A DNA stretch of 64,000 bases, taken from NCBI RefSeq assembly GCF_026210795.1, contig NC_089438.1:186001-250000 (forward strand), read 5' to 3'. The translations under genes were made by a program, and so were the position numbers. Source of the DNA: Rhizophagus irregularis. Taxonomy: Eukaryota > Glomeromycota > Glomeromycetes > Glomerales > Glomeraceae. Below are positions 56,721 to 64,000 of this stretch, piece after piece. The notes below the pieces were generated by a model, which saw only the letters and a list, made by a program, of their open reading frames with translations, did not search any database and had not been told where the DNA came from. Position 1 is the first letter of the stretch. Each line of letters starts with the position of its first letter.

Positions 56721-57293
56721 TAATGATTGCTGCGGTAAGCTACCTAATTTGATGATTAACCTTATACTCATACCATATGCCCCGTATCAGTTTTATTTCA
56801 AAAACAAAAAATAAGACACTTTGACAAGTGACAACCAGAAGGAATCTGCTTCAAGATAATCTAAAAAAGAGAGGAAAACAACATTAGCAAAAATATATTA
56901 ACAGTTAAAAAGCAAAGTAAAACCTACCTCATGCCCAATCAAAATTTAATATTAATCACGTGACTTTAGGCGGCCGGGCGTAATAGTATGAGTTCTCTTT
57001 TTTAAAAAAATTTGTAATCCGATGCTTATCAATATTATAGAAAAATGATCAGTACCTTAATACTGTATATACTTTGAAGTCTACTAAACAGAACACATTA
57101 TCAAAAATAAAAATAACCATCCTAACTCTTATCTTCTTTATGATAAGTCTTCTTAAATGAATCTATAAGGAAAAAAGAATTTAGAAGTAAAATATTTTGA
57201 AAATTCTTAGATCTGAAAGACAAAAAAGAAAAATAAAAACTACTGGCATAACTTATAAATACAACTCATTCAAACTGACATAGCTTAAGTCGA
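56721..57293. other. Intergenic
   Basis: AATCACGTGACTTTAGGCGGCC near 56955 is an E-box-like site in a small GC-rich patch. No coding region is recognised. Confidence 0.35.
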
Positions 57294-57540
57294 ATGGGTT
57301 GGGACCATGTAAATGAAATGAGAACCGACTCGTCGGTCTTATTTCGGTTCTTATCGACCTCGCATTGGCTTCTTTTTCTTGACGAGCTTTTTCAGCATCT
57401 CGTTTTCTTGACGTTCACGTCAACGACGTTCATTTCTCAACCACGTGCGACGTCTATTTTTAATACGATTCTTTTCCGCCTTTTATTTAGGTGAAAGAGG
57501 TGGATGAAGAAAACGAAAGAAAGCTTTCATTGTGAGTTAA
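57294..57540 (-). pseudogene. Arg-rich coding relic
   Basis: Read on the minus strand the segment encodes MKAFFRFLHPPLSPK, then after stops KNRIKNRRRTWLRNERR, then RERQENEMLKKLVKKKK: a strongly basic, Arg/Lys-rich sequence of the kind common in repeated Rhizophagus proteins. At least two stops break it. The plus-strand ORF over the same bases (57294-57494) is its shadow. Confidence 0.4.
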
Positions 57541-58095
57541 AATGCGTCAATTTAACAGGTGATGATCGATTAGAAAAATTTTGATTGGCCATCAAACGAT
57601 AGTTGGTCCGTGATCATAATTTTCGATTTTTTTATGAAGTCGGTTTGAGTCAGCTTCGGCTTGATTTTAAAAATAGTCGAATATTCAGAATCTGCTGTAT
57701 TAGAATCGGTTCCAGAACCAACTTGAGGCAAGCAATCCCCATCCTTAATTGAGACGAATTTTTATGTTTTATTTTAACGCGAACAAAATTAAAACAAAAA
57801 TTTTTTCAATCGATCTGCATATTTACCTAACATAAAACCTTACGTATTCCGTCAGTAAGTACAATTATAATATTGTATTCTTTAATTGTGAGTTATAAAA
57901 GCATGATGAAAATTAAATACTTGAGTAGTAGTTCCATTTAACTATTATTTAGCAAAACAAGCAATTTCGTTACAAATTCTTATATTTGCCAAAAATTATG
58001 TTCAATTATTTATTAATACAAAGAAAGCCAAAAAAAAAGAAAGGGAAAGGAAAGTGAGTGAAATAAATACAAATAAATACACCATACCTCAAGCC

Positions 58096-58314
58096 ATGAG
58101 CTGCATTTCAGATTACATGAATATAAATTTTTACTGCCGAAATAATAACTCAAAAAACATCGGAATCGTAATAAACGTTAAGCATAACCATATATTTAAT
58201 ATGAAACTTGTCTATAAAGGGATATTTGTTCAAGAATTCGATTTTTCAAATAAAAATGAAAGTTTATTAATTGGAAAATGCGTAAACATGAGGATGAGGT
58301 GTAGAGATGTCTAA
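58096..58314 (+). CDS. Small hypothetical protein, 72 aa
   Basis: ATG 58096 (MSCISDYMNINFYCRNNNSK) to TAA 58314. Not recognised. The short C-terminus is Met/Arg/Cys-rich (CVNMRMRCRDV). An A/G-rich leader precedes it. It may be real, an exon, or chance. Confidence 0.2.
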   Translation: MSCISDYMNINFYCRNNNSKNIGIVINVKHNHIFNMKLVYKGIFVQEFDFSNKNESLLIGKCVNMRMRCRDV

Positions 58315-59544
58315 AAAAATGGTCAAGAGGAACGGTAGAACGAGTTTTCCTAACTCGTTAGATTCACCTTTGAGCATTTTGTTAAAATTTCAATCATTTT
58401 AACAAAATTAATTATCACTAAAACACGTCATTTTTGGGAGAAAAAGAATCTTAAAGTCAAACTACCTAAAAAAATGTGATCAAAGTTCTTGGTTTTAAAT
58501 TTGCGTAATATTTCTGTCAAAGAAGGATCACTCGAAAAAGAAATTACCATTTTCAAGAAAAGCTATTTTCAAAAAAAAGTAAAATCATGATTAATAATAT
58601 TCTCCTTATAAGCTAATTATTCGCATATCTAAACAAATATCCAAGAATATGAAGAAATAGATGAAATTTTGAATAATACCTTATATTAGAAGGATTTTTA
58701 GGCATAAATGTTTAAATTTTGCATTCATTACAGGACAAATCATTCAAGAAAATTTCCGATAACAAATCTACAATCTAACTTCTATACCTTAGATTAAATT
58801 TACGAAGAAATATTATTAAATATTTTCATAATTAACGTTAACGAAAACAAAAAGTTGAAAAATTATTTGATACAACCCAATAATAAATTTATTGATACAA
58901 TTATCTTACTCAAGTGAGTGTGAATTCCGTAATCGATATTACAGTTTACATATCTAAAAATTTTGAAAAAATAAGTACTTTTTTACCTATTATATATTTT
59001 TCTCTTGAAGTTCTATTCTTTTAAAACGTCAACTTTATTTCCTCATTATTAATTTTAAATCCGACATAAAATAATTTTTAATTATTCATTCTTCATAGAA
59101 TAATATAAAAGATATTTTATGGAAAAAATATTTAATATATTCGCTTGATAAGTAAATTCATAAATATTAATTTTTTAATTTTCAAATTTTTTTAAGATAA
59201 TGGTATTGGTGGTAGTTTAGTCAATCAGGATTATAAATTAGAATTTAGGAATGAAAATAAAAGAAAATGCAACATGTATCCTCTATCTTAAAAGAAATTT
59301 TTACATAAAATGTGAAATAAAAAAAAGGTTTTATACGTCCGGCGTAAAGATTTATCAAAAATCATGTTACACAATTGTGATTTTATCATTGTCAGTTGGC
59401 GGGTGATACGGGTTTTTAATATGATATTGATGTGATAACAAACAAACTAAATAATGTCACGTCACACACATTTTTTTAATAGCATTTTATCACATATCCT
59501 TTATTTTATTTTATTTATTTATTTTACAAACTTAAAGGGTTCTT
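58315..59544. other. Intergenic
   Basis: AT-rich; ATTTCAATCATTTTAACAAAAT near 58388 is locally palindromic. CGTCCGGCGTAAAG near 59336 is a small GC patch. No supported gene. Confidence 0.35.
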
Positions 59545-60000
59545 AATTCGTGGAAAAAATCTTAATTCGTGGAAAAAAAAATCTTAATTTAAATCTTAAA
59601 ACCAAAAATTCTGATGATATGAACCGATGAAAAAAAATCGAAACGAACGAAAAAAAATCTTAATTTAAATCTTAAAACCAAAATTCTGATGATATGACCC
59701 GATGAAAAAAAATCGAAACGAACGAAAAAAAATCTTAATTTAAATCTTAAAACCAAAATTCTGGTGATATGAACCGATGAAAAAAAATCGAAACGAACGA
59801 AAAAAAATCTTAATTTAAATCTTAAAACCAAAATTCTGATGATATGAACCGATGAAAAAAAATCGAAACGAACGAAAAAAAATCTTAATTTAAATCTTAA
59901 AACCAAAATTCTGATGATATGAACCGATGAAAAAAAATCGAAACGAACGAAAAAAAATCTTAATTTAAATCTTAAAACCAAAATTCTGGTGATATGAATC
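59545..60000. repeat. Minisatellite, 75-bp unit, about 5.5 copies
   Basis: The unit contains AATCGAAACGAACGAAAAAA, TCTTAATTTAAATCTTAAAA and CCAAAATTCTGATGATATGA; copies differ by single bases (CTGGTGATATG, GACCCGATG). The period is a multiple of three, so one minus-strand frame stays open for 145 codons as a 25-residue repeat; this is not evidence of coding. It starts with a short variant TTAATTCGTGGAAAAAA repeated twice (59545-59580). Confidence 0.9.
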
Positions 60001-60129
60001 ATAAAAAAAAAAAACAACGAAAACAACGACGAGATAAAAATAAACGAAAATATATCAAAAAAAAAAATAAAAAAAAATAACCGGGAATAATATTATTCAA
60101 AATACAGAATTAACCAGTTTCGAATAAGA

Positions 60130-60735
60130 TTACTCGTAATTGACATAATTGACAAAATTATTGAAACACACTTCGCAGAAGTATGGCTCAATAGAATAAT
60201 TGTCAAAATTGAAGAAATTATCTACTGATGTAGAAAATTGGTAAGAATAATCGGGGATTTGAATGTAACTTGGAAAGTATAGATGCGGTGGTCCAAATTG
60301 GTAAGAAAGGTCGGAAAAGACTGGAATATAATTTGGGTTAACAACATTGTTATCGGTAATTCCGGAAGGTGAGTTATCTTGTAGGCCCAGAGACGATGAC
60401 TCATTGATGAGTACTAACTTTTCCTTCTGCCTAATTTCTGTTAGGCGATTTTCCACTTGTTTGGATAGATCTTCATAAGCATCCCTTACTGAAGTCGTTT
60501 CGTTGAACCACATCGAACTAATGTAAGACGATATTTTCGTCATAGACACATTTTCATCAGTTCGCTTTCTAAGCTCTTTAAGGAAAGCGAGTCTATATAT
60601 GAGGTATCTATTGGGAGCTTTCGATTTAAGTCTGTCATCAGATCTACTGCTCAAGATTTCTTCAACCGTCAGTTCTGGTGGAAATGGTACTTTAAAGAGC
60701 GGAAGTACATATTTGGTTGATTTTTTAACATTCAT
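60130..60735 (-). CDS. MATA_HMG-type HMG-box protein, 201 aa
   Basis: Start ATG 60735 (MNVKKSTKYVLPLFKVPFPP), preferred over 60801, whose extra residues are hydrophobic and lie next to the TATA box. Residues about 18-105: PFPPELTVEEILSSR, then KSKAPNRYLIYRLAFLKELR, MTKISSYISSMWFNETTSVR and AYEDLSKQVENRLTEIRQKE. This has the P-N-x-x-(I/L)YR, S-x-(W/F) and helix-3 pattern of fungal MATA_HMG boxes, a DNA-bending domain found in mating-type and other regulators and expanded in Glomeromycotina. The C-terminal 95 residues are Pro/Tyr/Phe-rich (FGPPHLYFPSYIQIPDYSYQF) and could act as an activation region. Complete, no intron. Not necessarily the mating-type gene; no homeodomain pair is present. Confidence 0.85.
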   Translation of the reverse strand: MNVKKSTKYVLPLFKVPFPPELTVEEILSSRSDDRLKSKAPNRYLIYRLAFLKELRKRTDENVSMTKISSYISSMWFNETTSVRDAYEDLSKQVENRLTEIRQKEKLVLINESSSLGLQDNSPSGITDNNVVNPNYIPVFSDLSYQFGPPHLYFPSYIQIPDYSYQFSTSVDNFFNFDNYSIEPYFCEVCFNNFVNYVNYE

Positions 60736-60804
60736 TTTCCAAATATTATCAAATGAAGGAAAGAGAATTAGAACTGTAGAAATGAAATGGGGGAAAACCA
60801 ATAG

Positions 60805-60813
60805 CTTATATAT
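60805..60813 (-). promoter_or_regulatory. TATA box of MATA_HMG gene
   Basis: On the minus strand ATATATAAG followed closely by CTATTGG, about 70 bp before ATG 60735; it would leave a short leader and supports the internal start. Confidence 0.5.
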
Positions 60814-60829
60814 TTATTTTTGAATTAGC

Positions 60830-63800
60830 TTTATCTTTTTCTTTCTTTTGTAAGTTAAATGTAAAAAACATAAATTGTATATAAAAAGTTTATTATGAAT
60901 CAATACAAAAAAAAGCGTACATTACTTTAAACATGATAAGATCAATTAATAAGATTTCATGCATAAAATTTTTGTTTTAATTGACGAAAATAGTTATTTC
61001 GACTTTGAACTTAATAACAATATTTGATGAGGCGCATAAAAGATAAACTAAATTCTAAAAAAAAAAAATTAAATAAAAAAAATCGCACCATTCCAAATCC
61101 AGTTTAGATCTTCGGTGGTACTTATTAGATTTTTTATAGTAAACGTGAAAAAATGAATTCAATTGTGATTGTGTAATTAGTATAATTAATATCCAGGTCA
61201 CATAATTCAACACAGATATCTAGTTTTTTTTTATATTAAATAAAAAAAAAAACAATATTAATATATAAATTATAATATTTATTAAACAAATGACCAATTG
61301 ATAGTATTTTTTTTAAAAAAAATATACTTTATCCCCTATTGATTCTTCTTGATAAGACTAATTCCGAAAAGGTAGAAAAAAAATCTACAATGATTGTATC
61401 TAAAAAGTAAAAAATAAATAATCGTCATTTAATCGTTCATTCATCATTGATTTATTTATTATTTTATACTTTCCAGTAAAAAAGAAAATTCGACCAAGAT
61501 TTCCATTTAATTATGGCGTTTGTTGATATTGAATGTTACAGAATTTCAAATCGTTTAAAAGTATAAAAAAGGTATTTACATATGAAATTATCAAGAAGAT
61601 ATTTCTAAAATGTAAATTTATCACTTTATATCTTCACGCACATGTATTCTTTATTTACGTGTAATCCGGTTTAATTAGATACGCCATATGCAAAAAAAAA
61701 TTGGACAAATAATATGACTGTACAACTCAACTTGGTGCCCCTGTTCACTACTATGTTTATCTATTGTATCTGAACGAAGCATTATTTCATTATGCTTACT
61801 AAATTGGTAAAAAAATTCAAAAATTGTAACTCTTGGTTAGTTACACTATTATGATAGATAATGAAATCAGGTATTTTTCTTCATTTTCATTTCTAGAATA
61901 TATCATTGTAAGTCTGTGTGAATACGAAAGATTAAATCTATATTTGGGTATTATGAATGTTGTGAATGTTTTGAATGTTTCAACGAGTAACTAACGAGTA
62001 ACTAATTAACCTTCTTCGTATCATGAAAGAACATCCAAACAAAAAAAGCGAACTGAACCCTTGTGTTTTTATTTCATATTTAATTGAATCACATGTCATG
62101 TTATTTTAGCGTAATCGATTGGTGATATGCATTGTGATAAATGATTTCTTTGACCGCAGCAGCAGCAGATCTAAATTTTCGATCAAAATTGATTTTCCCT
62201 TTTTATTCATATTGTATTCTATCCTAGTACTTTATATTCAAGATGTCGGCATTTACCGTTATATTATGTATTCTCGGATTTAAAAATCCTGTGTATTTTT
62301 AAATTTACAATGATTTATGTCATTTTAACCCATTATAGTCGATAGAATGGAAATATCGCTGTCGTTATAGGGAATACAATTCAAAGTTGGGTACTAGATC
62401 GTTTCTTTTTACGGAGAACAGTGATTTTAACTCACTAAAAAGTTTAACAGATAAATTTTATATAATATCAGATGATGCAACATACGTAAAGTATATACAT
62501 AAGGTACTTTCTTTTTATTTCCAAAATTATCCAATACTTTCAAATTTAAATTTTCAGCAATATCCCGCATCTTTATGTTATTCCTCAAACCTAATCTTTA
62601 ATTTAACCTTTTGACTTTCAAAAAATATTGTGCGCAGGAAGTTTAAATTTAATTTATACATAAATAATTTCGCATTTGCATCTTTCTTTAGAAATAGGAC
62701 TCTAAAAAGGAAATTTTGCTTTGAATAAGAAATACATTTTGGCGTCATGGATTATTGATCTATATCTGTTTCATTTAAAAGAATATTTCCTCGCAATATT
62801 AACATAAAAGTATAATGGAATGAATTGTTATGGCGTAAATTTCGCGCTTCTACAAGATACTATTGTATAATGAAAATAATAAAAAATGTAGCACAAACAC
62901 GATAAATAAGAGGATTATCAATTAGAGAGATTTCCACAAAAACAAGGGGTCTATTAAATTTTTTATTTTATTTTTAGAAAAAAAAAAAAATATTTTTTCT
63001 TTTTTATTATTATGGATATAGGTTATAAGAAATGATTCATATAATTACTATAATGGTAGGTTAAAAACAACATTTTAATTCTTTTACTTATTAACTTTTA
63101 AATTTTCATGCATGTCGCACATGAATTGATCGTCAAAAAGTAAAGATTTTCATCTAATTTTAGATTAATTCAAGCCTTTTTATTAAATAGCCTTTTTGAT
63201 ACTTATTTCCGCACTTTAAATAATTTTTAGCAATTAAACCAAATTAGATTGATGTGAGTTGCCGCCATCAGGTTATGAATTTATGAAACAAAAAAAACAT
63301 TACTATGAATGAACATATTTTAATCGTACAATAATAAAACGACAATACATCTGACGTCGATCATTGCAGCACAAATCACAGTCACACGATAATTGACCAA
63401 TCAAAATGCGTTATTTATTATATATAAAAATTTTAAACGCGTTGCGCCTCTTATTTTTTCAGTACAGAACATAATAATAAAAACAAATAAGTTGGAAGTT
63501 ATTATTTATTTGAAATATTAATCATTAATTATTTGTATATATTATTTAATCAAATATAAAAAATAAATTATAATATTAATTATTAATTAAAACAAAAAAT
63601 TAAAAATGTTTAAAAATATATAAATATTAACAAAGTAATAGCGAGCAAACAATCCATATACAAAACCTACAAAACTAGGGTAAAAATTGCTGGCATAGTA
63701 CTTATTATTATCATTATTTATTTAAAAAAAAAAAATAGAAATTTATTTGTTTCATTTTTTTTTTTATTTAATTGATATCTTATCTATTATTCTATTTGTT

Positions 63801-64000
63801 TTAACCAATTTTATATAAAAAAATTTTATATGAGAGTTATCAAATTAAAAACGAAATTTAATATTTCATAAATAAAATCTAAAAAATAATTTGACATAAT
63901 TATTATAATAATATTTATTGACGTATCTAGTAATTTTTTCCATAAATTGTCAATAATGTCAATATACAATTACGTTCACCCGTCCATATTTTTGCTTATG
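60830..64000. other. Intergenic, no confident gene
   Basis: Mostly AT-rich. 62387-62510 reads VGTRSFLFTENSDF and LKSLTDKFYIISDDATYV before a GTACTT donor-like site: perhaps a decayed exon, family not recognised. 63340-63470 combines CACACGATAATTG, ACCAATCA, TATATATAAAA and a TTTTTTCAG acceptor, resembling a promoter plus leader, with no gene before the window ends. Confidence 0.35.

Noticed and set aside
57294-57494. Plus-strand ORF of 66 codons
   Set aside because: The opposite strand encodes the Arg-rich relic; the plus frame is its shadow.
59589-60026. 145-codon minus-strand ORF with a 25-residue repeat
   Set aside because: Produced by a 75-bp minisatellite whose unit length is a multiple of three; Phe/Arg-rich low-complexity peptide.

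Overview
The window looks like nuclear DNA from an arbuscular mycorrhizal fungus close to Rhizophagus irregularis (Glomeromycotina). The evidence is very AT-rich DNA with short AT-rich introns (GTAAGT/GTATGT...TAG), several tyrosine-kinase-like (TKL) protein kinases of the type expanded in that lineage (Cys-rich leader, then HRDLHSGNIL and SDLGFCGP), F-box/leucine-rich proteins in tandem, a MATA_HMG-type HMG-box protein, and many decayed transposons. There are no operons, rRNA or CRISPR arrays, and I found no convincing tRNA. The species call is inference from family recognition, not a database search.

Region 1-33 kb is a locally duplicated array of two gene types: F-box/LRR genes on the minus strand (4855-6051, 9506-10705, 11162-12358, 21826-23025) and TKL kinases on the plus strand (1-1645, relic 7541-7890, 13455-15144, 24788-26979, 29870-32183). 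F-box and kinase copies sit head to head around a shared intergenic segment in up to three modules. Some copies are intact (F-box A, C and D; kinase E, 574 aa over nine exons). Others are broken by a single nonsense codon (F-box B, kinase D) or by several lesions and a small transposon (kinase C). The kinase 3' ends are built of very short, all phase-1, frame-preserving exons that encode a conserved acidic tail. An E2 ubiquitin-conjugating-enzyme pseudogene, missed by ORF calling because it is split by introns, lies at 3169-3866 on the minus strand.

Region 33-47 kb is mostly non-genic: TIR elements, a SINE-like insertion with a 14-bp target duplication (35036-35433), palindromic tandem repeats (36751-36955), pyrimidine-tract elements (39.9-41.4 and 44.0-45.1 kb) and two relics of an RRM-like repeat protein (42.3-42.7 and 46.2-47.3 kb, minus). 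A short HMG-box-like gene with a TATA box lies at 38883-39281.

Region 47.5-50.6 kb holds the most striking gene. Ten exons read through in frame into one predicted 808-residue protein with two complete kinase domains and a C-terminal LRR-like segment. Region 50.7-64 kb is again repeat-rich: a 1.2-kb Tc1/mariner-like element with a transposase fragment, whose terminal repeats match a 461-bp MITE at 16.1 kb; a LINE reverse-transcriptase relic (55.3-56.7 kb, minus); a 75-bp minisatellite; and an intact MATA_HMG-type gene (60130-60735, minus). The last 3 kb holds nothing I can call with confidence.

Functionally, the visible genes point to signalling (kinases), substrate recognition for ubiquitin ligases (F-box; the E2 relic is dead) and HMG-type transcription regulation, in a region reshaped by duplication and transposition.
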